From Limnocylindrus sp040397235 (GTDB lineage Bacteria; Chloroflexota; Limnocylindria; Limnocylindrales; Limnocylindraceae): a stretch of 64,000 bases of DNA. Made by a program: the position numbers and the translations under genes. How positions within the stretch are numbered: position 1 is the stretch's first letter; the number at the start of each line of letters is the position of its first letter. Shown in pieces: positions 41,263 through 50,796 of the stretch. Location of the stretch: assembly GCA_040397235.1 (NCBI GenBank), contig JBBAWH010000004.1:62001-126000 (forward strand), in the 5' to 3' direction. The notes beneath the pieces are model-generated. The model saw only the letters and a list, made by a program, of their open reading frames with translations. It did not search any database and was not told the DNA's origin.

Positions 41263-42564
41263 TTAAGAGGCGAGCGCCGCAGGCTGCTTCGCCAGCGCGG
41301 CATCAAGCTTCGCTGCAAGCACCTCTCGCAGGCGCTCAGCGTCGGCATCGAGCGGGAGTGCAGCAACGACGGGCTCGAGGAATCCCATCACGATGGTGCG
41401 GCGCGCTTCGGCATCGGTCAGCCCGCGCGAGCGGAGGTAGAAGATCTGGGCGGGATCGATTGGCCCAACGGAGCTCCCGTGCGCCGCGCGCTCGCAGTCA
41501 GGCTGGTCAATCCAGAGTGATGGGATCGCCACGCTGCGCGCCGTCTTCGAGAGGAGCATGCCGAACTCACCGAGATACGAGTTGGTGCCACGTCCACTGC
41601 GCGGAATCGTCGTGACCCCCTTGATGTAGCCGCGCGCGTTCCCGGCAAACACACCCTTCGCCAACAGGTCGCCGACCGTCTTCTGGCCGGAGTGCAGGCT
41701 GTAGGTGGTGAGGTCGTGAATCTGATCGCCGGCGCCGAAGACCACCTCAACCTGGCGAACACCAGATCCATCGCCCGAAAGGAGGTGATCGATGCGCCCG
41801 CGCACCAGGCGTGCGCCGACCTGTGCAACGGTGAGCTGTAGCTGCGCCTTCTCGCCAAAGGTGTGGCGACGAACCGTCACATAGGCACGGTCTTCAGGGA
41901 GGTCTTGAATGGATGAGAGCGCCAACGATGCGCGGGCGCCGAGCGTGATCTCACTACTGATCGCCAAGAGTGAGGTGGCGACGCCGGGCACGGCGGCGCT
42001 GCCGCTGATCTCTTCGACGATCGAGGCCTGTGCGCCATCGCCAAGCTGCACGGCGATGCGGGCAAGAAGTGAGGAGCCAGACTCTGGGGCGACGACGCGA
42101 ATCACGATCGGTGCGCTCAGGCGACCGGCGTTGAGCGTGATCGAGACGCCGGTGTTCCAGAGTGCGGCGACGAGCGCGGCGGTGCGGTCCTCGCTGGCGC
42201 CACCCATCGGTGTGGATGGACTGAGCGGCGTGGCGCTCAAGCCCGCGGCGATGGCCTCCGCACCAAGGTAGGCGCCGACACCTGCGCTCGAAATCTCAAT
42301 CAGTGCAGCGGCGCCCTCTGGCAGCGCAGTGCCGGGTAGGGAACGAATCTCTTGTGGGAGCGGGGCGGGCGCGGCGCGCTCTACCTCTGCCGCTCGCATG
42401 TCGACGTATCCGGTGAAGAGCAGGTTCGACTCCGTTGGCAGGGCGTGAAACGCGGCGAGTGCCGCCGTGCGCTCAGCTAAGCCAGCGCCCCCTGGACTGA
42501 GCGTGGTGATCATGTCGGTTGTCGCCCACTCGAGGGGGAGATCAGCTAGAGCGCGACGGGTCAC
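41263..42564 (-). CDS. sufD: Fe-S cluster assembly scaffold protein SufD
   Basis: A 433-residue SufBD-family beta-helix protein. It partners SufB and the SufC ATPase in the SufBC2D scaffold that builds iron-sulfur clusters. The core repeat region and the C-terminal RGTNSYLGEFGMLLSK and CERAHGSSVGPIDPAQIFYLRSRGL segments are conserved; the last includes the histidine at the SufB-SufD interface. The GTG start overlaps the SufB stop by GTGA. sufC, normally nearby, is not present in this window. Confidence 0.9.
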   Translation of the reverse strand: MTRRALADLPLEWATTDMITTLSPGGAGLAERTAALAAFHALPTESNLLFTGYVDMRAAEVERAAPAPLPQEIRSLPGTALPEGAAALIEISSAGVGAYLGAEAIAAGLSATPLSPSTPMGGASEDRTAALVAALWNTGVSITLNAGRLSAPIVIRVVAPESGSSLLARIAVQLGDGAQASIVEEISGSAAVPGVATSLLAISSEITLGARASLALSSIQDLPEDRAYVTVRRHTFGEKAQLQLTVAQVGARLVRGRIDHLLSGDGSGVRQVEVVFGAGDQIHDLTTYSLHSGQKTVGDLLAKGVFAGNARGYIKGVTTIPRSGRGTNSYLGEFGMLLSKTARSVAIPSLWIDQPDCERAAHGSSVGPIDPAQIFYLRSRGLTDAEARRTIVMGFLEPVVAALPLDADAERLREVLAAKLDAALAKQPAALAS

Positions 42565-43964
42565 CCGAGGGCCCCCTCCATCTCGAGTCGAATCAGGCGA
42601 TTGAACTCAAGGGCGTACTCCATCGGCAACTCCTTGGTGAAGACCTCAAGGAAGCCCTGCACGATCAAATTCGTTGCCTCGTTCTCCGTCATCCCACGGC
42701 TCATCAGATAGAAGATCTGATCATCGGAGACGCGCCCGACAGTCGCCTCGTGGCTCATCGAAGTGTCGTCCTCTTGAATATCGATGTACGGATATGTTTC
42801 GGAGCGGCTCCCCTCATCGAGGATCAGTGCATCGCAGCGCACGCTGGTGGTGACACCGGTTGCGCCAGGCGCCACGCGGACCGTGCCGCGGTACGTTGCC
42901 ACGCCGCCGTCCTTGCAGACCGACTTGCCAACAATTCGACTCGTGGTGTTGGCCGCGAGGTGTATTGCCTTCGCGCCGGTGTCTTGACGCTGACCCTTTG
43001 AGGCGACAGCGACAGAGACGATTTCGGCGTGCGCCTTCTCGCCAAGCAGGTAGATGCCTGGGTACTTCATGGTGAGCTGTGCGCCCGTGTTGGCGTCAAT
43101 CCACTCAACGGTGGCACCAGCGTGCGCGTGCGCCCGCTTCGTCACCAGGTTGTAGACATCGTTTGACCAGTTCTGAATCGTGGTGTAGCGAACCTTGGCA
43201 CCCGGAAGTGCGATCACCTCAACGACGGCAACGTGCAGTGAGTCGGTTGCCCAGTTTGGCGCGGTGCAGCCCTCGATGTAGTGCAGGCTTGCACCCTCAT
43301 CAACAACGATCAGGGTGCGCTCGAACTGTCCGGTGTTCTGTCCATTGATGCGGAAGTAGGCCTGCAGCGGAAGCGGCACTTCGACACCCTTCGGCACATA
43401 GACGAACGAGCCGCCCGACCAGACGGCCGAGTTGAGGGCGGCGAATTTGTTGTCTTCAGCTGGGATCACGGTGCCGAAGTACTTCTTGAAGATCTCTGGG
43501 TACTCCTTCATCCCCTGATCGGTACCCATGAAGACGACGCCGAGCTTCTGCAGGTCTTCGCGTACGGAGTGGTAGACGACTTCGGAGTCGTACTGCGCGC
43601 CAACGCCCGAAAGGAACTTGCGCTCCGCCTCAGGGATGCCGAGTCGCTCGAAGGTCTTCTTGATCTGGTCGGGGACGTCGTCCCACGACTTCTCTTCTCG
43701 CTCAGATGGCTTGCGGTAGTAGACGATCTTCGAGAAGTCGAGCTTCGTGAGGTCGCCGCCCCACATCGGCATCGCACGGGCCTCAAAGTGCTTGTAGGCG
43801 CGGAGGCGATACTCCAGCATCCAGGCTGGCTCATCCTTCGTCTCGGAGATCTCCCGAACCGTGGCCTCGGTCAGGCCGGCCTTCGTCTCGCGCAGGTAGG
43901 TGATGTCATCGTGGAAGGCGTACTGCTCTCGTTCGTCGCGAACCGTCTCCTTGGCGATCGTCAT
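42561..43964 (-). CDS. sufB: Fe-S cluster assembly scaffold protein SufB
   Basis: A 467-residue SufB, typical length about 465-480. It receives sulfur and iron in the SufBC2D scaffold. Conserved landmarks include KPSEREEKSWDDVPD, GIPEAERKFLSGVGAQYDSEVVYH, EGCTAPNWATDSLHVAVVE (containing the family's persulfide-route cysteine region) and a C-terminal SMSHEATVGRVSDDQIFYLMSRG. ATG 43964 follows GAGGAGGCTCC. A palindrome overlaps its predicted -10 element. Confidence 0.95.
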   Translation of the reverse strand: MTIAKETVRDEREQYAFHDDITYLRETKAGLTEATVREISETKDEPAWMLEYRLRAYKHFEARAMPMWGGDLTKLDFSKIVYYRKPSEREEKSWDDVPDQIKKTFERLGIPEAERKFLSGVGAQYDSEVVYHSVREDLQKLGVVFMGTDQGMKEYPEIFKKYFGTVIPAEDNKFAALNSAVWSGGSFVYVPKGVEVPLPLQAYFRINGQNTGQFERTLIVVDEGASLHYIEGCTAPNWATDSLHVAVVEVIALPGAKVRYTTIQNWSNDVYNLVTKRAHAHAGATVEWIDANTGAQLTMKYPGIYLLGEKAHAEIVSVAVASKGQRQDTGAKAIHLAANTTSRIVGKSVCKDGGVATYRGTVRVAPGATGVTTSVRCDALILDEGSRSETYPYIDIQEDDTSMSHEATVGRVSDDQIFYLMSRGMTENEATNLIVQGFLEVFTKELPMEYALEFNRLIRLEMEGALG

Positions 43965-44006
43965 GGAGCCTCCTCTTCCCTGCTGGACTCTGTGGGGTAA
44001 TCCCGA

Positions 44007-44019
44007 CTGATTCTATCAG
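44007..44019. promoter_or_regulatory. Palindrome CTGATTCTATCAG over the sufB -10
   Basis: Five-base arms CTGAT and ATCAG flank three bases. On the minus strand it contains TAGAAT (44015-44010), a good -10 about 45 bases before the sufB start, so a bound regulator would block sufB transcription. It resembles neither the IscR nor the cyanobacterial SufR sites that I know. Confidence 0.45.
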
Positions 44020-44040
44020 GATTGGCTTCGGGACCCCTAT

Positions 44041-47000
44041 TTAGGCGGCCTTCGCCCGCTTGCCGCGTGAGAGGCTCTCCTTGAGCCCGTCGATAAGGCT
44101 GTACACCACTGGCACCACGAGCAGGGTGAGGAGCGTCGATGAGAGGAGTCCGCCAATCACCACCGTGCCGAGCTCGGCGGCGATGATCGAGCCCTCGCTC
44201 GGCCCTGCTGCGAGCGGCAGGAGCGCCAAGATCGTGGCGACCGCCGTCATCAAGATCGGGCGAACGCGTGTTGCGCCGGCGCGCAGAAGGGCATCCTTCG
44301 TTGGGACCCCCTCGTGGCGTAGCTGCTCAACGCGGTCGAGCAGCACGATGGCATTCGTTACCACGATACCGATGAGCATCAAGAAGCCGATGAGTGCCGA
44401 GATGCCAATCGGGCGATTGGTGATCAGCAGTGCCGGGAAGGCACCGATCACGGCGAGTGGCAGGCTGAACATGATCACGAGCGGATCAACAAGCGAGTTG
44501 AAGACCAACACCATGGTCAGGTAGACGAGCAGGATTGCGACGGCCATGGCGGTGAAGAGGCCACTGAACGACTCGTTCTGCTGCTCCGTCACGCCGGCAA
44601 GGCGCACGTCGACCTTGCTCAGCTTCCCTGCGTCCTGCAGTTCGGTAACCGCTGTCTTCACGGCGGTGTTCACGGCGCCGGTGTCGGCGACCGCGATCTC
44701 GCCGCTCACGTTTGCGGCGAGCGCCTGGTCGATGCGCGTAATGCTTGATGGAACGGATAGCTCTTCAATCGTTGCGATGCTGCTGAGCGGCACCTTATTG
44801 GCGCCGCCAACCAGGTACGCACCGAGCTGGGCAATGTCACTGATGGAGCTGCTGTCAATCTTCATGGATAGGTTCACCTTGGAGCCGTCAATCGTGATCT
44901 GTCCGAGCTGCGAACCGACCAGGAGATTGCGCACCTCGCCAGCGACCTGCGCCGCTGAGAGGCCGGCCATCGCGGCCGCTGATGGGTTGACGGTGATCTC
45001 AATCTGGCGGCCAGCCTTTACGAGATCGCTCTTGACGTTTGCGAGGTCGCCGTTCGAGGCCAGCGTTGCAACGAGGAGGTCCGATGCGGCCTCTACGTCA
45101 GCGGCGCGTTCACCAGTAACAATGACCGAGATGGCGTTGGAGCCGGCTGCAAAGCCAATCTCCTCAATCGTCACGGTCCATCCCTGGGTGCCCACCTCTG
45201 CGAGCGATTCTGCCAGGCGCGTCTTCGCTTTGGCAAGGTCTGTATCAGCACTAAGAACGACGGTCATTCGGGCGGCATTTGGCGCTCGGCCGGTTGTCGC
45301 GGCGACGAGCGTTTGCGTGCCTGTTGAATCCGCGCTCGGAATCGAGGTCGTTACCAACTCAACCGTTTGGTCCTTGGCGAGGATCTCGTAAGCAGCGCGG
45401 CTACGCGTGAGGACGCGCTCTGTGGAGGTGCCGAGTGGCGGATTCACCGTCACGGTGAGCACCTTCTCGCTTCCGCTGTTCAAGAACTGGGTTGGAATGG
45501 AGCCTGCGAGCGAGGTTGCCCCAAGGAAGAGGCTGAACGCGATGAGCAGCGTGACGAGCTTCGTCGCGCGACGACGCAGCGCAAGTCCGAGCACTGGGAG
45601 ATAGAGGCGTCCCCAGATGGAGATCTCTTCGTGGTCGGTATCAACCGCGTACGGAATGGTTGCCTTAGCGCCCTTCACCTTCACCAGGAAGTAGGCGAGC
45701 ACTGGGATCACTGTGAGCGCAACGATCAGCGATGCGAGCAGGGCATAGGTAACGGTGAGTGCGAAGGGGAGGAAGAACTGGCTGATCAGGCCGCCCACGA
45801 CGCCGAGCGGCAAGAAGACCGCAATCGTCGTGATGGTCGAACTGGTGATCGCCGAGGCAACCTCGCGCGTGCCGTTGAGCACCGCTTCGCCGATGGGCTC
45901 CCCTTGGCTGCGGTGCCGATAGATGTTCTCGAGGACCACGATGGAGTCGTCGACGACTCGACCGACCGCAACGGCGAGTCCGCCGAGAGTCATGATGTTG
46001 ATGGTGATGCCGGTCGTTGACATCAGGATAATTGCCGACAAGACGCTCAGCGGAATGCTCACCGCAGCAACGATGGTTGAGCGGAGGTTCAGCAGGAAGA
46101 CGAAGATGACGACGACGGCGAAGGCGGCACCGAGGCCACCCTCCTGCAAGAGCGAGTCGATTGATTCCAGGATGAAGATCGACGCGTCGGTAACGACCGA
46201 CTCCTTCACCTGGGCCGAGTGTGCCTCGGCAAACTTCTCAATGGCGGCAATCGATTCCTGGGCGGTGGTGACCGTATTGGCATCAGCCGACTTGCTCACG
46301 CTGATGGTTAGACCAGGGGTGCCGTTCGTCTCAGACCAGCCGGTGGTGCGCACTTCGGCGAGCGATACGGTCGCAACATTTTTCAGAAAAACGGGGTACG
46401 GCTGACCCGCTGGCGTCACTCCGCCACCAACGATGAGGTTCTCAAGGTCGGCAACTGAGGTGAAGCGGCCAGTGGCCGACACGGGCACGAGGGTGCTGCC
46501 CATTGGGAGCTGGCCACCCGGATAGGTCAGGTTGTTCGCCTGAATCACGCCCTGAACCTGCGACATGCTGACGCCCGTGGCGGCGAGCTTTGCTGCGTCA
46601 AGTTGAATGTAGGCCTGGGTCTCACTGCCACCCGAGAGATCGGCGGCCGAGATGCCGCTGATGCCGCGGAGGCTCGGCATCAGCTCGCCCTGCGCAAGCG
46701 TTGCCAGCTCCGTCAACGTCGTGTCGCCCTTTGGGGTCAGTGTGGCGATGACAACGGCAGCAGAGTTGATGTTGAAGTTGCGAACCACTGGCGTAACGCC
46801 AGCGGGGAGGCGCGAACCGTCGATCGCGGCCTCAATCTGGCGCAGGATCTCCTTGACGTCACTCCCGTAGGCAAATTGGGCGGAGACGAAGCCCAGTCCG
46901 GTCGTTGAGACTGAGCGGAGCGACTCGACGCCTGCAACTGAGGCCACAGCGGCCTCAATCGGCGCGGCCACCTGCTCGGCAACGTCGGCGGTGCCTGCGC

Positions 47001-47160
47001 CCGGGTATGGCGCGATCACGGTGATGATTGGGAAGTCGATGTTTGGAAGCAACTCCTGCTTCAGGCTCCCCCAGCTCGCCACGCCCCCGCCGAAGACTGC
47101 GAGTGCGATCAAAATGGTCACGCTGCGTCGAGCGACCGCGAGCCTGGTCAGGAAAAACAT
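44041..47160 (-). CDS. RND superfamily efflux transporter (AcrB/SwrC-like)
   Basis: A 1039-residue HAE1-type transporter with the duplicated layout: helix, large extracytoplasmic loop, six helices, repeated. It has LKQELLPNIDFPIITV at the start of loop 1, the helix-4 proton-relay pair in GRVVDDSIVVLENIYRH, and a matching helix bundle near the C-terminus. It probably exports lipophilic compounds or surfactants using proton flow. No membrane-fusion or TolC partner is adjacent. ATG 47160 has a GGAGGCTCC leader. Confidence 0.9.
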   Translation of the reverse strand: MFFLTRLAVARRSVTILIALAVFGGGVASWGSLKQELLPNIDFPIITVIAPYPGAGTADVAEQVAAPIEAAVASVAGVESLRSVSTTGLGFVSAQFAYGSDVKEILRQIEAAIDGSRLPAGVTPVVRNFNINSAAVVIATLTPKGDTTLTELATLAQGELMPSLRGISGISAADLSGGSETQAYIQLDAAKLAATGVSMSQVQGVIQANNLTYPGGQLPMGSTLVPVSATGRFTSVADLENLIVGGGVTPAGQPYPVFLKNVATVSLAEVRTTGWSETNGTPGLTISVSKSADANTVTTAQESIAAIEKFAEAHSAQVKESVVTDASIFILESIDSLLQEGGLGAAFAVVVIFVFLLNLRSTIVAAVSIPLSVLSAIILMSTTGITINIMTLGGLAVAVGRVVDDSIVVLENIYRHRSQGEPIGEAVLNGTREVASAITSSTITTIAVFLPLGVVGGLISQFFLPFALTVTYALLASLIVALTVIPVLAYFLVKVKGAKATIPYAVDTDHEEISIWGRLYLPVLGLALRRRATKLVTLLIAFSLFLGATSLAGSIPTQFLNSGSEKVLTVTVNPPLGTSTERVLTRSRAAYEILAKDQTVELVTTSIPSADSTGTQTLVAATTGRAPNAARMTVVLSADTDLAKAKTRLAESLAEVGTQGWTVTIEEIGFAAGSNAISVIVTGERAADVEAASDLLVATLASNGDLANVKSDLVKAGRQIEITVNPSAAAMAGLSAAQVAGEVRNLLVGSQLGQITIDGSKVNLSMKIDSSSISDIAQLGAYLVGGANKVPLSSIATIEELSVPSSITRIDQALAANVSGEIAVADTGAVNTAVKTAVTELQDAGKLSKVDVRLAGVTEQQNESFSGLFTAMAVAILLVYLTMVLVFNSLVDPLVIMFSLPLAVIGAFPALLITNRPIGISALIGFLMLIGIVVTNAIVLLDRVEQLRHEGVPTKDALLRAGATRVRPILMTAVATILALLPLAAGPSEGSIIAAELGTVVIGGLLSSTLLTLLVVPVVYSLIDGLKESLSRGKRAKAA

Positions 47161-47189
47161 GGAGCCTCCCTCTATTTCACCGATTGGAG

Positions 47190-47205
47190 TGGGCAACAAT
47201 GCCCA
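47190..47205. promoter_or_regulatory. Palindrome TGGGCAACAATGCCCA between RND pump and OsmC genes
   Basis: A perfect inverted repeat with six-base arms and a four-base centre lies 30 bases upstream of the RND start and 70 bases upstream of the OsmC start. It is a candidate shared operator for both divergent genes. No regulator is encoded next to it. Confidence 0.42.
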
Positions 47206-47274
47206 ACAGGCGTAGTATCGCGGAATCCCGCCGATGATGCTGCGGGGCTAAAAACGTATTAAGGGGGGTTAATC

Positions 47275-47709
47275 ATGACCACGCGAACGGCTACCGCCAC
47301 ATGGAACGGCACACTTCTCGAGGGCTCTGGGGCCATCACCTCGTTTGAGAGCGGTGCGATCGGCACACTGCCAGTGAGTTGGCCGCGACGATCAGAGGCG
47401 CACGATGGATCAACCTCTCCAGAAGAGTTGCTCGCTGCAGCACACGCATCCTGCTTCGCAATGGCGCTCTCGGGCGGCCTGGCGCGCAACGAAACTCCGG
47501 CCAAGCAGCTCGACGTTTCGGCGACCGTGACCTTTGAAAAGGTCGAGGCGGGTTGGCGCGTAACGAAGTCGGCGCTCACCCTCAAGGGCGATGTTCCGGG
47601 TCTTGATGCTGCGAAGTTTGCGGAGCTTGCCGAAGGGGCGAAGGGCGGCTGCCCAATATCAGCAGCGCTCGCAGGGAACGTCGAGATCACCCTCTCGATT
47701 AACGCCTAA
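47275..47709 (+). CDS. OsmC/Ohr family peroxiredoxin-like protein
   Basis: A 144-residue OsmC-family protein. The two redox cysteines lie in AAAHASCFAMAL and GGCPISAALAG; the first is the peroxidatic one that reduces organic hydroperoxides in characterised members. SPEELLAAAH is the usual family signature. ATG 47275 follows a GGGGGG tract as Shine-Dalgarno. It is divergent from the RND pump, and its stop overlaps that of the convergent aminotransferase in CTAA. Confidence 0.88.
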   Translation: MTTRTATATWNGTLLEGSGAITSFESGAIGTLPVSWPRRSEAHDGSTSPEELLAAAHASCFAMALSGGLARNETPAKQLDVSATVTFEKVEAGWRVTKSALTLKGDVPGLDAAKFAELAEGAKGGCPISAALAGNVEITLSINA

Positions 47710-49040
47710 GCCTCGTCGCGTACCGCGCGGATCGCTGCGGCGGTCCCGCGCGCGATGCGCGCAATCTCCTCGTCGCCAATGACGAACGGTGGACCGATCA
47801 CAATTTGGTCGCCGTCTACGCCGTTGGCCTGGCCCGTGGCGCTATAGAGCAGCAGGCCAACATCGGCCGCGTTCTTGGCGTGCGCCAACACGCGCTCGGT
47901 GACGCGCTTGGCACGCGCATGCGGAGCCTTGTTCCCGCGGTCGGCAACAAGTTCGATGCCGAGCAGAAGTCCACGCCCGCGAATCTCGCCGACCCACGCA
48001 TCATGAGCGAGTTCTTCGCTGAGCGCCGAGCGGAGCTGATCACCCTTTGCGGCGGCGGCCTCAATAAGGTTCTCGTCGCGCAGAATCTTCAGCACAGAGC
48101 GCGCGACGGCGGCTCCAGGAATCGAGTGGCTATAGGTGAAGCCGTGAACGAAGCCGCTCGCCAAGATCGGCTCAGCTACGTGGCCGGCTGCTGCAACAAA
48201 GCCAAACGGCCAATAGCCACTCGTGACTCCCTTTGCGGCGAGCAGCAGGTCCGGCTGCAGGTCCCAGTGATTCACGCCGAACCAGGTTCCAGTTCTGCCG
48301 AATCCAGTCATCACCTCATCGGCAATGAGCAGCACCTTGTTGCGCGCGCACCAGGCGCTGACCGCTGGCCAGTAATCGTCGGGTGGGACGGCGGCGGCGA
48401 GCGTTGCGCCAACGATCGGCTCGGCAACGAAGGCGGCGATGCGTCCTGGGCCAACGCGGCTTAGCAGCGCGTCAAGTTCGGCGACCGCCTCGGCGCCGCT
48501 GGCAATCGCGTTGGCGCCGTCGAGACCAGCACGATACGAATACGGGGCCGAGACATGCTCAAAGCGCCCGAGCCAAGGCTCATACGGTCGGCGCAAACCA
48601 GTGCGGCCGGAGAGGTCGAGGGCACCAAGGGTGTTGCCGTGATAACTCCCCCAGCGGCTCACCACCACGGTGCGATTGGGTTCACCCTGCGCCAGCCAGT
48701 AGGCGCGCACCATTTTGAGCGCCGTCTCCGCAGCCTCCGAACCGCCAGAGACCGGGTAGAGCGACGGGTCTTTCATTGGTAGAAGTGGACCAATCTCACT
48801 CGCCCAGGCGTCGAGCGCCTCGGCGGTGAAGGCGCTCCCGTGGGCGTAGGCGATCTTTGCCATCTCTGCCGCTGCGGCGTCGGCAACGGCGCGTCGGCCG
48901 TGGCCGATCCCCACAACAATGGCGCCGCCTGCGGCATCGAGGTAGCGACGCCCCGACGTGTCGGAAATGTAGGCACCATCACCAGAGGCGGCGATGGGGA
49001 GCGCGGGACCGCCGCGGCTGAAGATCTTGCCGCTACTCAC
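47706..49040 (-). CDS. Class III aminotransferase in the CoA-transferase operon
   Basis: A 444-residue PLP enzyme, with YPVSGGSEAAETALKMVRAY (phosphate site), SRWGSYHGNT, ADEVMTGFGRTG and the PLP lysine in LAAKGVTSGYWP. It is distinct from the two other aminotransferases in this window and resembles the YhxA/BioA-like group of unclear substrate. GTG 49040 overlaps the CoA-transferase beta stop by GTGA; the frame extends upstream but into that gene. It is the last gene of a five-gene minus-strand operon. Confidence 0.82.
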   Translation of the reverse strand: MSSGKIFSRGGPALPIAASGDGAYISDTSGRRYLDAAGGAIVVGIGHGRRAVADAAAAEMAKIAYAHGSAFTAEALDAWASEIGPLLPMKDPSLYPVSGGSEAAETALKMVRAYWLAQGEPNRTVVVSRWGSYHGNTLGALDLSGRTGLRRPYEPWLGRFEHVSAPYSYRAGLDGANAIASGAEAVAELDALLSRVGPGRIAAFVAEPIVGATLAAAVPPDDYWPAVSAWCARNKVLLIADEVMTGFGRTGTWFGVNHWDLQPDLLLAAKGVTSGYWPFGFVAAAGHVAEPILASGFVHGFTYSHSIPGAAVARSVLKILRDENLIEAAAAKGDQLRSALSEELAHDAWVGEIRGRGLLLGIELVADRGNKAPHARAKRVTERVLAHAKNAADVGLLLYSATGQANGVDGDQIVIGPPFVIGDEEIARIARGTAAAIRAVRDEA

Positions 49041-49819
49041 GAGACGTATGCCCCGGTCGAATCGAGCTCTTCGCGGATCAGGCGCAGCTCCTCGTCGGTC
49101 GGCGTCGGCGTGGCGGGGAAGCTCTGCGGGATGCGGATCTCCCAACCGATCGATGCACGCACCTCATCAAGGGTTGCGCCCGGATGCAGGCTGCGCAGCG
49201 CCATCTCACCGTCGTCGTCGAATCCATAAACGCCGAGATCGGTGATAACGCCCGATGGTCCACTGCCGCCCCAGCCCTGCGCCGCGCGCGTCTTTGCCGC
49301 CGCGACGGCGCCGCCAAGATTGCCAGGCGAGGTGCGGAAGTCGAGCTCCTTCACAAAGCTGCGCGTGCTCTGGCGCATGATCACCAGAATCTCTTTGGCG
49401 TTGATCGCGATCTCGCATGCGCCACCCGACCCAGGGAGGCGCGTCTTCGGTGCCGCGTAGTCGCCGATCACCGTCGTGTTCAAGTTGCCGAATCGATCGA
49501 TCTGCGCGCCGCCGAGGAAGCCCACATCGATGCGACCCCCCTGCAGGTAGAGGCCGAAGAGGTCGTGCATGGAGACGGTGGCGGTGGAGCCGGTCACGAT
49601 CGTTGGGTCACCAATCGAGAGTGGAAGTCGTGCGGGATTTGCGCCGAAGACGCCCGCCTCGTAGACCAGCTCCATCTCTGGTGCGACGGTGCGCTTGGCG
49701 AGGTTCACGGCGATGTTCGGGAGGCCCACCCCCACGAAGCAGACGCGCTTTCCGGTCAGGGCGTGCGCAGAGGCGACGACCATCAACTCGCTCTTGCTCG
49801 CCGGACGCTGCGCGCTCAT
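49037..49819 (-). CDS. CoA-transferase family I, subunit B
   Basis: A 260-residue subunit resembling glutaconate CoA-transferase GctB and IpdB. The VGVGLPNIAVNLAKR oxyanion/CoA segment and VYEAG with Glu54, at the position of the catalytic glutamate of GctB, are visible. In a true CoA-transferase that glutamate forms the covalent acyl-CoA thioester; IpdAB relatives are hydrolases instead. It overlaps subunit A by ATGA. The acyl substrate is not evident. Confidence 0.85.
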   Translation of the reverse strand: MSAQRPASKSELMVVASAHALTGKRVCFVGVGLPNIAVNLAKRTVAPEMELVYEAGVFGANPARLPLSIGDPTIVTGSTATVSMHDLFGLYLQGGRIDVGFLGGAQIDRFGNLNTTVIGDYAAPKTRLPGSGGACEIAINAKEILVIMRQSTRSFVKELDFRTSPGNLGGAVAAAKTRAAQGWGGSGPSGVITDLGVYGFDDDGEMALRSLHPGATLDEVRASIGWEIRIPQSFPATPTPTDEELRLIREELDSTGAYVS

Positions 49820-50748
49820 CGGTAGTCTCCGTAGTCAACCGAACCAGATGGGGCACTCGTTGGGGTGAGCCCCTTGAAGTAGTCGCCACCGAACTTCGCC
49901 ACGTAGGCGGCGCGATCCTTTACGCCGTAGACCCACTCCTGCAGCCACGCCTCGGTGGCGGCGGCATCGCGGCTGATGGTGTCCCATTCGCGATAGAAGG
50001 CATTGTCGCGATCGTACGAACCTTGCACGTACGACGGGTGCGCACCGAACGGTTCGCACACTACGGCGCTCACGATCAGCCCAGGAGCAATGGTGCGATT
50101 CGGATCGGCGCGGATCACACTGGTTGGCACGATCTCTTCAACAACGGCGATCACGCGCTTCGCAGCGAATGCCGCCTCCTTCTGGCAGCCGAGTAGGCCC
50201 CACATCTGTACGTTCCCTTCAGCGTCGGCGCGCTGGGCATGGATGATCGTCACGTCGGGGTTGAGCGGCGGCACGGCGTAGACCCCTTCACCACCAAACG
50301 GGCTCTGTACGGTGCGAATCAGCGGATTCACCTTCGGCAGGTCGCTCTCGGAGTAGCTGCGCAGCGGGTAGAACGGGAGGCGGTGCGCGCCCGCCACATA
50401 GCGACCGACCATGCCGTGATGGCTGTACTCCTCGATCTCAAGGAGTCTCTCGCCGGGGGCGAGCGCGGCTGGCTCCGTGCGTCGACGAATCGCATGCAGC
50501 GAACCGACGCCAGGATTGCCGAGCCAGCTAAAGATCAACTTCTTGGCGCAGCCTGCAGCAACCATCTGGTCGTACACGAGATCGGGTGTCATTCGCGCCA
50601 GCGTCAGATTGCGTCGCCTCTGTCGAATGATCTCGTGCCCGGCCGCAAACGAGATGCAGTGGGTGAACCCTTCAATTGCCACCGTGTCGCCGTCGTGCAC
50701 GTGCGCGGCGATCGCCGTGCGCATATCGACGAGTTTCGAGGTGCTCAC
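49816..50748 (-). CDS. CoA-transferase family I, subunit A
   Basis: A 310-residue subunit of the GctA/IpdA type, with DGDTVAIEGFTHCISFAAGHEII near the start, HGMVGRYVAGAHRLPFYPLRS and NPDVTIIHAQRADAEGNVQMWG. It forms a heterodimer with subunit B. The start is GTG 50748 behind AGGGGTGAG; an in-frame start six codons earlier is possible. Neighbouring aminotransferases and an aldehyde dehydrogenase suggest it activates a dicarboxylate or keto acid made from an amino acid. Confidence 0.84.
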   Translation of the reverse strand: MSTSKLVDMRTAIAAHVHDGDTVAIEGFTHCISFAAGHEIIRQRRRNLTLARMTPDLVYDQMVAAGCAKKLIFSWLGNPGVGSLHAIRRRTEPAALAPGERLLEIEEYSHHGMVGRYVAGAHRLPFYPLRSYSESDLPKVNPLIRTVQSPFGGEGVYAVPPLNPDVTIIHAQRADAEGNVQMWGLLGCQKEAAFAAKRVIAVVEEIVPTSVIRADPNRTIAPGLIVSAVVCEPFGAHPSYVQGSYDRDNAFYREWDTISRDAAATEAWLQEWVYGVKDRAAYVAKFGGDYFKGLTPTSAPSGSVDYGDYR

Positions 50749-50796
50749 CTGCTCACCCCTGCGCACGCTGATAGAGGCCCGCGCATGGGCGCTCGC

